Below are positions 1 to 7,463 of a DNA stretch of 26,334 nt, piece by piece. Made by a program: the position numbers and the translations under genes. Numbering within the stretch: the stretch's first letter is position 1; the number at the start of each line of letters is the position of its first letter. Source of the DNA: Oscillibacter sp. (lineage in GTDB: Bacteria; Bacillota; Clostridia; Oscillospirales; Oscillospiraceae). Location of the stretch: the NCBI GenBank assembly GCA_003522105.1, contig DPGF01000006.1:7938-34271 (forward strand). Reading direction: 5' to 3'. Under the pieces are notes generated by a model, which made no database searches, was not told where the DNA came from, and saw only the letters and a program-made list of their open reading frames with translations.

Positions 1-1
1 G

Positions 2-871
2 CCCGTCAGCGCGCAGCCGCTGCGCGACTTGAAGCGGCAATTGCAGCGCAAAGAGTTCACTGCCGTGCTGCTGGCCGTCGCGCTCGCGCTGACATTGGCG
101 ACAGCGGGATTCGCGTATCTCACCGCGCCGCAGTATCTGCCGTATGACGAGACAGAGTGGATGATCACGCGCTCTCCCCGAGCGCTCGCGGACGGCTCGA
201 TCATGGCGGACGGGCTGACCGATCTCAGCGGCATTGAGAGCATTTCCGTCAATCTGCTCACGCCTGTGTCCGGCACGGAGGTCACGAGCACACAGGAGCC
301 CGACAGCGGCAGGACGGTCTATTTCATCACCGCCTGGCGCACGCCGCTTGACACATGGCGCGGCGCATTTGACAAAACCGGGGACGCCCCGAACGCACGC
401 AGCGCAAATGACCGCACACAGCGCGAGGCGGACGCGCTGCAAGGCGCGCTTGGCAAAGTGGAGTCCGCGCGCACGCTCTTCACGCTCGACACCGCGAACT
501 GCGCAGCGGTCTGCTATTCTCAGAACAACGGGCAGGACGATGTGCTGCTCTGCGGCAGCATGAACGGCGGCATCATTTCTCTGCCGCGGCTGGCGCTCGG
601 CTATTACGTTTTGCTATCATTGGCGCTTCTTATTCCGCTGAGTATTGCCTTTTTCCTCTGCCGCAGGAAAAAAGCGGGCAAAGCGCTCGGCCATCTCGCG
701 CTGATCCCCGCGTGCTATCTCACTGGCCACCTGCTCGTCAAGGGCTTTGTCACGACGAGCTACCAGATGCAGCGCGATTTTTCGCTCATTGTCCTCACCG
801 CCGCGCTCCTTTACGCCGCGGCGCTGTTGGCAGGAACCCTCCTGCGACAGCGGCGGGACGCAGCAGAATAA
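2..871 (+). CDS. Membrane protein of unknown function, 5' end outside the window
   Basis: I do not recognise a family. The frame is open back to the window edge, reading PVSAQPLRDLKRQL before the TTG codon at 29. No ribosome binding site precedes that TTG, so the gene probably starts upstream and this is its C-terminal part. Counting from the TTG, there is a hydrophobic segment at about residues 10-32, then a soluble, presumably extracytoplasmic region to about residue 185. Three more hydrophobic segments follow at about 190-212, 218-238 and 250-275, and the tail is RQRRDAAE. The shape (one helix, a large outside loop, a cluster of helices) resembles permease-like or sensor-like integral membrane proteins, but no catalytic or binding motif is visible. 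It ends just before a hairpin shared with the opposing tRNA-Ser gene. Confidence 0.6.
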   Translation, partial: PVSAQPLRDLKRQLQRKEFTAVLLAVALALTLATAGFAYLTAPQYLPYDETEWMITRSPRALADGSIMADGLTDLSGIESISVNLLTPVSGTEVTSTQEPDSGRTVYFITAWRTPLDTWRGAFDKTGDAPNARSANDRTQREADALQGALGKVESARTLFTLDTANCAAVCYSQNNGQDDVLLCGSMNGGIISLPRLALGYYVLLSLALLIPLSIAFFLCRRKKAGKALGHLALIPACYLTGHLLVKGFVTTSYQMQRDFSLIVLTAALLYAAALLAGTLLRQRRDAAE

Positions 872-876
872 AAAAG

Positions 877-900
877 AAGAGACACCGTCAGGTGTCTCTT
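877..900 (-). terminator. Intrinsic terminator of tRNA-Ser, possibly bidirectional
   Basis: A 10-bp perfect stem (AAGAGACACC at 877-886 with GGTGTCTCTT at 891-900) has a 4-nt loop. Read on the minus strand it is followed by a T-rich run (the A-tract at 868-876 on the plus strand), as expected for Rho-independent termination downstream of tRNA-Ser. In the plus direction the tail is only weakly T-rich (CTCTTCTT), so it may serve the upstream membrane gene less efficiently. Confidence 0.75.
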
Positions 901-907
901 CTCTTCT

Positions 908-996
908 TGGCGCAGCGGGAGGGATTCGAACCCTCGTGCGATTGCTCGCAAACTGATTTCGAGTCAGCCCCGTTATGACCACTTCGATACCGCTGC
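908..996 (-). tRNA. tRNA-Ser(CGA)
   Basis: On the minus strand a 7-bp acceptor stem GCAGCGG/CCGCTGC is followed by discriminator G and an encoded CCA. The anticodon loop is CTCGAAA, giving anticodon CGA, which reads the serine codon UCG. The long variable arm typical of class II serine tRNAs is present, and the T-loop GGTTCGAATCC is canonical. Length is 89 nt including CCA. Confidence 0.95.
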
Positions 997-1025
997 ATTT
1001 TTCTTGCGCTGTTATCAGCCAAACT

Positions 1026-1054
1026 ATTATGCCATAACTTTTGGCGTCTTGCAA
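1026..1054 (-). promoter_or_regulatory. Sigma-A type promoter of tRNA-Ser
   Basis: On the minus strand a -35 box TTGCAA (1049-1054) is separated by exactly 17 bp from a -10 box CATAAT (1026-1031), about 30 bp upstream of the mature tRNA 5' end. Confidence 0.7.
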
Positions 1055-1089
1055 GGTATTTTTTCGTATTTGCGGCATATTCTGCTCCC

Positions 1090-1692
1090 ATGAAGCGAGT
1101 TTACCTATCGGTACGCCTGAAAAATTACGAAGATGCGCTCTCGCTCGTCGGCGCACGATGCGTAGAAACGCCCTGGGAGGCGGATCTCCTTCTGCTGCCC
1201 GGCGGGGGCGACGTTCACCCGCGCTTTTATGGCCAGCAGATCAACGGCTCGACAGATATCGACGCAGCGCGTGACGGGCGTGAGCTTGCTCTTGTTGACG
1301 AATTTCTGCGCGCGGGAAAGCCCGTCGTCGGCATCTGCCGCGGCTTGCAGCTCCTCAACGTCTATTTTGGTGGCACGCTGCGTCAGCACATCGAGGGCCA
1401 CAGTCAAATTGACGGCGTTGACCGGCTGCATGCCATCAACACCGCGCCGGGACTGCTGCGTGCGCTGTACGGCGCGCGCTTCACGGTCAACAGCGCCCAC
1501 CATCAGGCCGTCGAAACCTTGGGTGAGGGGCTGCAAATCCTCGCCTGCGCTCCCGACGGCACGGTCGAGGCGATCGCGCATAAGGCGCTGCCCGTCTTTG
1601 CCGTGCAGTGGCACCCGGAGCGTCTGTGCGGCGCGTTCGCGCGCAGCGAGGCCGTCGATGGGGCGAAGCTCCTGTCCGCTTTGCTCCGGTAA
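1090..1692 (+). CDS. Class I glutamine amidotransferase-like / gamma-glutamyl hydrolase (peptidase C26 family)
   Basis: The 200-residue protein has the C26 hallmarks. PGGGDVHPRFYG (about residues 37-48) forms the oxyanion region. The nucleophile elbow GICRGLQLLN carries Cys83, and AVQWHPE supplies catalytic His175 and Glu177. Members such as PuuD hydrolyse gamma-glutamyl-gamma-aminobutyrate to glutamate and GABA in putrescine degradation; others act on other gamma-glutamyl amides. At 200 residues it is shorter than the usual 230-260, mainly through a compact N-terminus and trimmed loops, but all catalytic residues remain. No puu-type neighbours are present, so the substrate is open. The ATG at 1090 has no strong ribosome binding site, and I see no convincing plus-strand promoter in the short gap shared with the divergent tRNA-Ser promoter. 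Cytoplasmic. Confidence 0.82.
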   Translation: MKRVYLSVRLKNYEDALSLVGARCVETPWEADLLLLPGGGDVHPRFYGQQINGSTDIDAARDGRELALVDEFLRAGKPVVGICRGLQLLNVYFGGTLRQHIEGHSQIDGVDRLHAINTAPGLLRALYGARFTVNSAHHQAVETLGEGLQILACAPDGTVEAIAHKALPVFAVQWHPERLCGAFARSEAVDGAKLLSALLR

Positions 1693-1724
1693 CACAAAAA
1701 GCCGAAGGAATTTCCGAAAAAATG

Positions 1725-1753
1725 TTGACAAAACGGGACACTGATGCTATTAT
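1725..1753 (+). promoter_or_regulatory. Promoter of the tRNA operon
   Basis: A consensus -35 TTGACA (1725-1730), a 17-bp spacer and a -10 TATTAT (1748-1753) lie about 30 bp upstream of tRNA-Gly. They begin only 33 bp after the stop codon of the preceding hydrolase gene, so the tRNA cluster has its own strong promoter. Confidence 0.8.
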
Positions 1754-1785
1754 AACAGAGCTGACGATCTTTGCGGAGGGCGAAT

Positions 1786-1860
1786 GCAGGTGTAGCACAA
1801 TGGCCAGGGCACCAGCCTTCCAAGCTGGGGATGCGGGTTCGATTCCCGTCACCTGCTCCA
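1786..1860 (+). tRNA. tRNA-Gly(TCC)
   Basis: Acceptor stem GCAGGTG/CACCTGC, discriminator T, encoded CCA. The anticodon loop TTCCAAG inside the CAGCC/GCTGG stem gives anticodon TCC, and the T-arm GGTTCGATTCC is canonical. First gene of a five-tRNA cluster. Confidence 0.95.
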
Positions 1861-1868
1861 ATCCATTT

Positions 1869-1945
1869 GCGCCAGTAGCTCAGCTGGATAGAGCAACTGC
1901 CTTCTAAGCAGTAGGCCGGGGGTTCGAGTCCCTTCTGGCGTACCA
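1869..1945 (+). tRNA. tRNA-Arg(TCT)
   Basis: Acceptor stem GCGCCAG/CTGGCGT (terminal G-T wobble), discriminator A, encoded CCA. The anticodon loop TTCTAAG gives TCT, reading AGA/AGG. The gene lies 8 bp after tRNA-Gly. Confidence 0.95.
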
Positions 1946-1996
1946 TTTTTTAGGCTCTCAGCATTGCAGCAAATATCGCACGGATACAGGATATGT

Positions 1997-2074
<78 letters not shown>

Positions 2075-2079
2075 CAAAA

Positions 2080-2112
2080 AGAGAGGGATGGGATTTGATC
2101 CCAGCCCTCTCT
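2080..2112. other. Hairpin between tRNA-His and tRNA-Gln, terminator-like on the minus strand
   Basis: The arms at 2080-2093 and 2099-2112 pair over 14 bp with a single A-G mismatch and enclose the loop TTTGA. On the plus strand the hairpin is not followed by a T-tract, so it should not end the tRNA operon transcript. On the minus strand it is followed by TTTTT, giving a good intrinsic terminator shape for antisense transcription entering the cluster. It could also be a processing landmark in the tRNA precursor. Confidence 0.5.
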
Positions 2113-2119
2113 TCCCAAT

Positions 2120-2194
2120 AGGGGTGTAGCCAAGCGGTAAGGCAAGGGACTTTGACTCCCTCATTCGCTGGTTCGAGTCCAGCCATCCCTGCCA
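2120..2194 (+). tRNA. tRNA-Gln(TTG)
   Basis: Acceptor stem AGGGGTG/CATCCCT (one G-T pair), discriminator G, encoded CCA. The anticodon loop CTTTGAC inside AGGGA/TCCCT gives anticodon TTG. Fourth gene of the cluster. Confidence 0.93.
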
Positions 2195-2229
2195 GTTTTT
2201 CTCCGCCTCGGTGGTTTATAATAGGATAC

Positions 2230-2305
2230 GCTTCGTTAGCTCAGTTGGCAGAGCACCTGCCTTTTAAGCAGGGTGTCCGGGGTTCGAATCCCCGACGAGG
2301 CACCA
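2230..2305 (+). tRNA. tRNA-Lys(TTT)
   Basis: Acceptor stem GCTTCGT/ACGAGGC (one T-G pair), discriminator A, encoded CCA. The anticodon loop CTTTTAA gives TTT. Last gene of the cluster; the CCA end runs straight into the operon terminator. Confidence 0.95.
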
Positions 2306-2337
2306 AAAAAGAGATGGCTTTAAGCCGTCTCTTTTTT
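2305..2337 (+). terminator. Intrinsic terminator of the tRNA operon
   Basis: The stem GAGATGGC (2311-2318) pairs with GCCGTCTC (2324-2331) through one T-G pair, with loop TTTAA. It is preceded by an A-tract and followed by TTTTTT (2332-2337). Confidence 0.85.
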
Positions 2338-2416
2338 GATTCCGTTAGAAATGAAAATGCCTGGGACAAATGAACGGCCAAGACGGCCTTCTCCTGCCCC
2401 CGCAAAGAATCTTTGC

Positions 2417-2445
2417 TTGTCTGCGAGCGGCTTCTTTGCTATGAT
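2417..2445 (+). promoter_or_regulatory. Promoter of the XRE regulator gene
   Basis: A -35 TTGTCT (2417-2422), a 17-bp spacer and a -10 TATGAT (2440-2445) lie 24 bp before the start codon at 2470. Confidence 0.6.
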
Positions 2446-2469
2446 GTGGACAGCAAGGGAGGTTGATTT

Positions 2470-2925
2470 ATGTCTGATTTCAGTTCCAACCTGCGGAGGC
2501 TTCGGAAAAAGGTGGGGCTTTCGCAGGACGCGCTTGCGGAAAAGCTCTCCGTTTCGCGCCAGACCGTTTCAAGCTGGGAGCGCGGCAACTCCTATCCCGA
2601 CCTTGACATGCTGGTGCGCATCAGCAACGCGCTCGCGACCGATCCGAACAAGCTGCTTTACCCGAATCAAAAACGCAGGAGCGGCGGCGTAAGCCGCCTT
2701 GTAGACGATGACTTTTTCGGTAAGCTCACGGTCGTCATTTGGATCGCAGGGTTCCTGCTCGGCCTATCCGCCGGCAGTCAAGGCTATGCGTCGGGGGTGA
2801 ACACCCTTTCGTGGCATTTCGTGTTTTCTGACGCATTGCGCTGCTGGGTTCCCGCATTTTTGACCGGCATGGTATTTCTCGGCCTTCAGAAGATCATCAA
2901 CCTTTTGAAAGAGCGCGGCGAGTGA
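2470..2925 (+). CDS. XRE-family helix-turn-helix regulator with two C-terminal membrane segments
   Basis: The 151-residue protein begins with a Cro/CI-type HTH at about residues 6-60: LRRLRKKVGLSQDALAEKL, then recognition helix SRQTVSSWERG and the PDLDMLVRISNAL helix. After a basic linker (about 68-78) come two hydrophobic segments, about 84-103 and 128-146, so the DNA-binding domain is probably tethered to the inner face of the membrane. Such HTH-plus-membrane proteins occur widely in Firmicutes, often acting on their own promoter or a neighbouring transporter, but the target here is not visible. The start is supported by AGGGAGG about 8 bp upstream and by its own promoter. The gene downstream has a separate promoter, so the two are not clearly an operon. 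Confidence 0.82.
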   Translation: MSDFSSNLRRLRKKVGLSQDALAEKLSVSRQTVSSWERGNSYPDLDMLVRISNALATDPNKLLYPNQKRRSGGVSRLVDDDFFGKLTVVIWIAGFLLGLSAGSQGYASGVNTLSWHFVFSDALRCWVPAFLTGMVFLGLQKIINLLKERGE

Positions 2926-2935
2926 GCAGGGCGGT

Positions 2936-2964
2936 TTGACTTGCCCCCGGAATCATGGTAAAAT
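2936..2964 (+). promoter_or_regulatory. Promoter of the stalk-domain secreted protein gene
   Basis: A -35 TTGACT (2936-2941), a 17-bp spacer and a -10 TAAAAT (2959-2964), followed by an AGGAGGAA ribosome binding site at 2981-2988. Confidence 0.75.
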
Positions 2965-2994
2965 TCTCCTATCAACACTCAGGAGGAATGCTGT

Positions 2995-3888
2995 ATGAAG
3001 CGCTGCAAGTTTTTGACCCTTATGTTCGCCTTGCTTCTGCTGCTGCAAAGCTCTGTGCTGGCGGCGAACACGGACACAACCGTCACCGTCACGCTCCCGA
3101 CGTTCGCCGTTACGCTCAACGATACCAAAATCGACAGCGCGCACAGTGAATATCCACTGATTGTCTACCGCGATATTACATATTTCCCCATGACCTACCA
3201 CGCCTCACGCTTCCTGCACCTCAAGAGCAGCTGGTATCAGACTGAGCCAAAGGGTACGCTGTTCGTCGGCTACAGCGACGCAAGCGAGGACACGTGGATC
3301 GACACGCCCGCGGCTGGCAGGAATGCTTCGACCGCCAAGGCAACCGTCGCTGACTACCAGATCGCCGTCAACACGGTGGACAAAAGTGAATTTCTCGACA
3401 ATTCCGCCGAGCCGTACCCGCTGCTCAACTTCCGCGGCGTAACATATTTCCCGCTCACGTGGCGCTTTGCCGTGGAGGAGCTTGGCTGGGATTATCGCTT
3501 TGATACCAAAACCGGTCTGAGTCTCCGCTCGACCGAGCAATTCCGCCCCGAGCTTGAGGATTCGCTGCTCGCGAACTCCGCGCCGTCTGCCGCGCTGGTG
3601 CAGAAAACATATTTTTACAGCGCGGACAAGTCCGAATACGCGGGCGTTCCTTATTCCAATCTCTCTGGCGCAACATTCGTCTACCGCAGAAGCGGCGAGG
3701 CGGCGTTAACGCTCAAAGCGGAAGATCTTTTTTCTGACGGAGAATACTACTTCGATTGTCAGGACGGCACAAACGCGCCCGTGCTCAGTGACGGCGTGCT
3801 GACGCTCTCCGCCCGCCAGATAAACAGTACCGGTCAGACAACCGTTCGCCTTAAAATCGACCTGCGCAGCGGAACACTGCTGCCATAA
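2995..3888 (+). CDS. Secreted protein with two copper-amine-oxidase-N-like (stalk) domains
   Basis: The 297-residue protein begins with a classical signal peptide (KRCKFLT, a leucine-rich core, then SSVLA, cleavage near residue 23-24). Two related segments follow. The first, at about residues 37-95, contains LIVYRDITYFPMTYHASRFL. The second, at about 122-175, contains LLNFRGVTYFPLTWRFAVEELGWDYRFD. This pattern of a short strand, 'G/D-x-TYFPL', a helix ending in LGW and a strand matches the Cu_amine_oxidN1/stalk domain found in many cell-surface proteins of Clostridia and Bacilli. It is a structural module and does not imply amine oxidase activity. The C-terminal third (about 185-297) is strand-rich with no recognised motif. 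There is no lipobox, LPXTG or SLH anchor, so the protein is probably exported free or loosely wall-bound. Confidence 0.72.
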   Translation: MKRCKFLTLMFALLLLLQSSVLAANTDTTVTVTLPTFAVTLNDTKIDSAHSEYPLIVYRDITYFPMTYHASRFLHLKSSWYQTEPKGTLFVGYSDASEDTWIDTPAAGRNASTAKATVADYQIAVNTVDKSEFLDNSAEPYPLLNFRGVTYFPLTWRFAVEELGWDYRFDTKTGLSLRSTEQFRPELEDSLLANSAPSAALVQKTYFYSADKSEYAGVPYSNLSGATFVYRRSGEAALTLKAEDLFSDGEYYFDCQDGTNAPVLSDGVLTLSARQINSTGQTTVRLKIDLRSGTLLP

Positions 3889-3911
3889 TTTACTTTCAAA
3901 GGAGGCTCCCC

Positions 3912-4628
3912 TTGCACCTCACCACTGTTTTATTTGATCTGGACGGGACGCTGCTGCCAATGGATCAGGAATCGTTCACGACCGGATATTTCAAGCTCCT
4001 CGCCAAAAAGCTCGCGCCTCACGGCTACGAGCCGAAATCGCTCGTCGATGCCATTTGGGCGGGCACGGCCGCCATGGTAAAAAACGACGGCAGCTGCACC
4101 AACGAGCAGGCCTTCTGGAAAAAATTTTCCGCCATCTACGGCTCTGAAAAGGCGCTCGCGGATCAGCCGCTGTTCGAGGATTTTTACGCCAACGAATTTT
4201 CCGCCGCGCGGGAGACCTGCGGCTTCAACGCCGCCGCAGCCGAGACGGTGCGCCGCCTCAAAGCCCGCGGCGTTCGCGTGGCGCTCGCGACGAACCCCAT
4301 CTTCCCCCGCATTGCGACCGAGCATCGCATTCGCTGGGCGGGTCTCGCGCTGGAGGATTTTGCGCTCTATACGACCTACGAGAATTCGACCTTCTGCAAG
4401 CCGAATCCGGATTACTACCGCGAAGTCGCGCGCACGCTGGGCGTGCAGCCGGAGGAGTGTCTGATGGTCGGCAACGACGCAACGGAGGATCTCGCCGCGC
4501 GCGAGGCGGGCATGGACGTCTTCCTGCTGACAGACTGCCTCATCAACACAAAAAATCGAGACATTTCCGCCTGCCCCCGCGGTGATTTTGCCGCGCTGAA
4601 CGCTTACCTCGATGAAACATTGAACTAA
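3912..4628 (+). CDS. HAD-superfamily phosphatase
   Basis: The 238-residue protein has the four HAD motifs: motif I FDLDGTLL with nucleophile Asp9 and general acid Asp11; motif II ATNP with Thr127; motif III Lys163 in CKPNPDYY; motif IV GNDATEDLAA with Asp189 and Asp193. A helical cap insertion follows motif I (about residues 17-90), the subclass I layout seen in phosphoglycolate-phosphatase-like enzymes, so it probably hydrolyses a small phosphorylated metabolite. The substrate cannot be assigned from sequence. The start is a TTG at 3912, chosen because AAAGGAGG lies 7-8 bp before it and motif I begins at once. The gene starts 23 bp after the stalk-protein stop with no visible promoter between, so co-transcription is plausible. 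It shares a terminator with the convergent exporter gene. Confidence 0.88.
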   Translation: MHLTTVLFDLDGTLLPMDQESFTTGYFKLLAKKLAPHGYEPKSLVDAIWAGTAAMVKNDGSCTNEQAFWKKFSAIYGSEKALADQPLFEDFYANEFSAARETCGFNAAAAETVRRLKARGVRVALATNPIFPRIATEHRIRWAGLALEDFALYTTYENSTFCKPNPDYYREVARTLGVQPEECLMVGNDATEDLAAREAGMDVFLLTDCLINTKNRDISACPRGDFAALNAYLDETLN

Positions 4629-4658
4629 AAAAGTGCCGCCCAACGGGCGGCACTTTTT
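4627..4658. terminator. Bidirectional intrinsic terminator between HAD phosphatase and Thr/Ser exporter
   Basis: A perfect 9-bp stem GTGCCGCCC (4633-4641)/GGGCGGCAC (4645-4653) has loop AAC. An A-tract lies on its left and TTTTT on its right, so it works on both strands for the two convergent genes. Confidence 0.9.
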
Positions 4659-4665
4659 CTGCCGT

Positions 4666-5898
4666 TTATGATTTCATTCGGTTTCTGCGCTGCGCGGTCG
4701 CAAGGCGGAACACCGTGGATACCAGCAGGATCGCCACGGCAATGCTGCCTGCGACGCCCGCGGTCTCAAGTCCTTTGTGCACCGCCGCCTGTACATCGCC
4801 GCCGAGGCCAAGACTCATCGTGTAGTAAATGCCCGCGCCAGGCAGCAGCGGAATGCTCGAAATGACAAGATACGACGTGACCGGATATTTGCGCGAGCGC
4901 GCCATGATCTCGGAATAGAGCGCCGCTACTATGGCGGCGATGAAGTTCATGCCGTAAATGCTGAAGCCCAAACTGCGGCACAGCAGATATACCATCCACG
5001 TAAGCACGCCGCCGGCTGCGCAGAGCGCGCTGCCCCAGCCGTGCGTATTGAAAAGGATAAAAAAGCCCGTGCAGGCGAGAAAGATCATGATGGCCTGCGC
5101 CCAGACGGGATAGCTCGTCGCACCGGCCGGCTCCGTCACGCCGTAAACGCCCGCCGTTACGCGCCAGGCGGCCGCCGTTCCCATCGCGATGGTAAAGGCC
5201 GAGAGCAGCACCTGCACGATGCGGTTGATGCCGGAGTTCGTATCGCCGTAGATGATGTCGCGCATCGAGTTTGTGATGAGCAGCCCCGGCACGAGGATCA
5301 TCAGAGAGCCGATGATCACGGCATCAACATAGTCGATGAGGTGAAGCCCCGCAAGAAAATACGCCGGCACCGCCATGGCAAACGCCGCGGCAATGGTGCT
5401 GAAAAAAGGGTTGGTCTCGCGCTTGTCCATCTGGCGCGTGACAAAGCCGATGATAAGCCCCATCAGCCCCGCAAACAGGCAGTCGCGCAGTGAGCCGCCA
5501 AAGACGGGGCAAAAGCCTGCCGCACCGCAGAAATTGCCCAGGTAATAGATGGGCGTTGAGTAGTGCCGCCGTTCCCTGAGCGTTTCCTCGAGCCACTGCG
5601 CGGCAACGCTCGGCTCGTGCACCTCGGCACAGATGCGGCGCGAGAGCGCGTTGAGTTTTTCCACCGCCTCCAAGTCGTTCCCGTGGAAGCCGACGCGCTT
5701 CATCACCATCAAAGGCTTGCCGTTTGCGGCTTCCAGGCTGACCATCACGCAGTTTGGAATGGAAAATGCCTGGCATTCGATGCCGTAAGCGCCGATGACG
5801 CGGCGCATCGTCTCTTCGATGCGGAATGTTTCCGCCCCGCTGAGGGCCAGATGATAGCCAATGCGCGCGGCCAGTTCGGTCAGAAGATAGTAATCCAT
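4666..5898 (-). CDS. Threonine/serine exporter, ThrE family (fused two-domain form)
   Basis: The 410-residue protein matches the ThrE/YjjP-YjjB type. The N-terminal half starts with the cytoplasmic segment ELAARIGYHLALSGAETFRIEE and the IECQAFSIPNCVMVSLE strand typical of the DUF1212/ThrE domain, then about five hydrophobic helices to about residue 250. The C-terminal half (about 265-400), with IPLLPGAGIYYTM, corresponds to the ThrE_2 domain. Corynebacterium ThrE has both halves in one chain, whereas enterobacteria split them. Family members export threonine and serine using the membrane gradient; YjjPB exports succinate, so that substrate is also possible. The ATG at 5896-5898 is preceded by GAGGA and by a consensus promoter. 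The gene stands alone, convergent with the HAD gene and divergent from the MATE gene. Confidence 0.88.
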   Translation of the reverse strand: MDYYLLTELAARIGYHLALSGAETFRIEETMRRVIGAYGIECQAFSIPNCVMVSLEAANGKPLMVMKRVGFHGNDLEAVEKLNALSRRICAEVHEPSVAAQWLEETLRERRHYSTPIYYLGNFCGAAGFCPVFGGSLRDCLFAGLMGLIIGFVTRQMDKRETNPFFSTIAAAFAMAVPAYFLAGLHLIDYVDAVIIGSLMILVPGLLITNSMRDIIYGDTNSGINRIVQVLLSAFTIAMGTAAAWRVTAGVYGVTEPAGATSYPVWAQAIMIFLACTGFFILFNTHGWGSALCAAGGVLTWMVYLLCRSLGFSIYGMNFIAAIVAALYSEIMARSRKYPVTSYLVISSIPLLPGAGIYYTMSLGLGGDVQAAVHKGLETAGVAGSIAVAILLVSTVFRLATAQRRNRMKS

Positions 5899-5939
5899 AG
5901 CGTCCTCGCAATTTCGGGAAATTTGACGTCTGCGCGCTT

Positions 5940-5968
5940 ATATTACAGCGAAACAGCCGTCCTGTCAA
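5940..5968 (-). promoter_or_regulatory. Promoter of the Thr/Ser exporter gene
   Basis: On the minus strand TTGACA (5963-5968), a 17-bp spacer and TAATAT (5940-5945) lie about 40 bp before the start codon. The -35 element is a perfect consensus. Confidence 0.8.
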
Positions 5969-6003
5969 TGCTGGGCGCATGAGGGCAGCGCTGCAAGAAA
6001 CAT

Positions 6004-6032
6004 TTGCTATTTTCCCGCGGCAGCGATATACT
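6004..6032 (+). promoter_or_regulatory. Promoter of the MATE transporter gene
   Basis: TTGCTA (6004-6009), a 17-bp spacer and TATACT (6027-6032) lie 39 bp before the ATG. It is divergent from the exporter promoter, with about 36 bp between the two -35 boxes. The remaining leader is too short for a riboswitch. Confidence 0.75.
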
Positions 6033-6071
6033 ATCCGCGGTCAAGTAAAATAAGAAGGAATCGCGGTCATT

Positions 6072-7463
6072 ATGGAAAAAACTGTCAAAAAGCACGAGAT
6101 CGACATGCTGCACGGCTCGATCTGGAACAAGCTCCCGCTCTTCGCCCTGCCGGTGGCGGCAACGGCGATCCTGGAGCAGCTCTTTCACGCTTCAGATGTG
6201 GCCATCGTCGGCAACTTCTCGGGCGATGCATGCACGGTAGCCGTTGCGGCCGTGGGCGCGAACGGCCCCATCATCGGTCTCATCGTCAACCTTTTCATCG
6301 GTATCGCGTTGGGCGCAAACGTTGTCATTGCAACCGCCATCGGCTGCGGGGACGACAAGGCCGTCGAGCGCGCGGTACACACGGCGATTGTCTTTTCCGC
6401 GCTTGGCGGTGCGATCGTCTCTCTGCTCGGCCAGCTCATCGCCGCGCCGCTTTTGAGCATGCTCAATGTGCCGGACGATGTGCTTCCCTATGCGCTCTTG
6501 TATCTGCGCATCTACCTGCTCGGCATGCCGGTCATTCTGCTCTACAACTTTGAAGCGGCGATCTTCCGCAGCATCGGCGATACCAAGGTGCCGCTCGCGG
6601 CACTGGCGATCTCCGGCGTTTTGAACGTCCTGCTGAATCTCTTTTTCGTTGTCGTGCTGCACATGACGGTCGGCGGCGTCGCCATCGCAACGGCAGTGTC
6701 AAACGCCGTGAGCGCGCTGCTCCTCTACCGCCGCCTCACGCACACGGACAAGTGCGTGCGCGTTGAGCGGAAGCTGCTTCGCATCGATGGAGCAAGCCTC
6801 AGGCGCATTCTGAGCATCGGCGTTCCCGCAGGCGTGCAGAGCGCGGTCTTTTCCTTCGCCAACATTGTCATTCAGTCCGCCATCAACAGCCTCGGCACGG
6901 TGGTGATCGCGGCGTCGAGCGCGGCGTTCAACATCGAGATCCTCGCCTACGACGTGCTCAATTCCTTCTCGCAGGCCTGCACGACCTTTGTCGGCCAGAA
7001 CTACGGTGCAGGCCAGATCAAGCGCTGCAAAAAGACGATGCAGCTGAGCCTTCTGGAGGACGCCGCCGCCACATTCCTCGCTGTCGCCCTTGTGCTACTG
7101 AGCGCAAGGTCACTGCTTGCCATCTTCAACAGCGATCCGCAGGTCATCGACCTCGGCTATGTTCGCCTGGCAACGATCCTGCCGGCCTATGGCTTCTGCC
7201 TGCTCTACGAGATCCTCTCTGCCTACCTGCGCGGCTTCGGCATCTCGCTCACGCCCGCGCTTTTGACGATGCTCGGCGTGTGCGGCATTCGCATTGCGTG
7301 GGTCAAGTTCGTCTTTCCGCAGAGCATGACCTTCCAGACCATCATGTTGGTCTATCCCGTCAGCCTCGGCGCAACGGCGCTGCTTATTCTCATCGCCACG
7401 CTGATCCTCCGCCCGTCTCGCCGATACGCTCATCTGGAATCCCCACAGGGGGACGACAAGTGA
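6072..7463 (+). CDS. MATE-family multidrug/metabolite exporter
   Basis: The 463-residue integral membrane protein has about twelve hydrophobic helices in two related halves (about residues 15-175 and 240-400), as in MatE proteins. N-terminal signatures include GSIWNKLPLFALPVAATAILEQLFHASDVAIVGNF, and the second half has ILSIGVPAGVQSAVFSFANIVIQSAINSLGT. These proteins export cationic drugs or metabolites using a Na+ or H+ gradient. It resembles the DinF/NorM-like group common in gut Firmicutes; the substrate is unknown. AAGGAA about 10 bp upstream and a promoter directly before it support the ATG at 6072. Its last codons (Asp-Lys-stop) lie in a perfect palindrome shared with the convergent hydrolase gene. 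Confidence 0.9.
   Translation: MEKTVKKHEIDMLHGSIWNKLPLFALPVAATAILEQLFHASDVAIVGNFSGDACTVAVAAVGANGPIIGLIVNLFIGIALGANVVIATAIGCGDDKAVERAVHTAIVFSALGGAIVSLLGQLIAAPLLSMLNVPDDVLPYALLYLRIYLLGMPVILLYNFEAAIFRSIGDTKVPLAALAISGVLNVLLNLFFVVVLHMTVGGVAIATAVSNAVSALLLYRRLTHTDKCVRVERKLLRIDGASLRRILSIGVPAGVQSAVFSFANIVIQSAINSLGTVVIAASSAAFNIEILAYDVLNSFSQACTTFVGQNYGAGQIKRCKKTMQLSLLEDAAATFLAVALVLLSARSLLAIFNSDPQVIDLGYVRLATILPAYGFCLLYEILSAYLRGFGISLTPALLTMLGVCGIRIAWVKFVFPQSMTFQTIMLVYPVSLGATALLILIATLILRPSRRYAHLESPQGDDK

Noticed and set aside
2080..2119. tRNA remnant between tRNA-His and tRNA-Gln
   Set aside because: The spacer is a simple two-arm hairpin with no T-loop, anticodon arm or CCA; it is better explained as a terminator-like element.
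3930..5493. Long antisense frames opposite the HAD phosphatase and the Thr/Ser exporter
   Set aside because: The codon patterns (His/Arg/Ala/Asp-rich runs) are typical of shadows in GC-rich DNA; the opposite strands carry complete, recognisable genes.
6033..6071. Guanidine-type riboswitch before the MATE gene, considered because of the guanidino theme
   Set aside because: The leader after the promoter is only about 35 nt, too short for any known guanidine aptamer.
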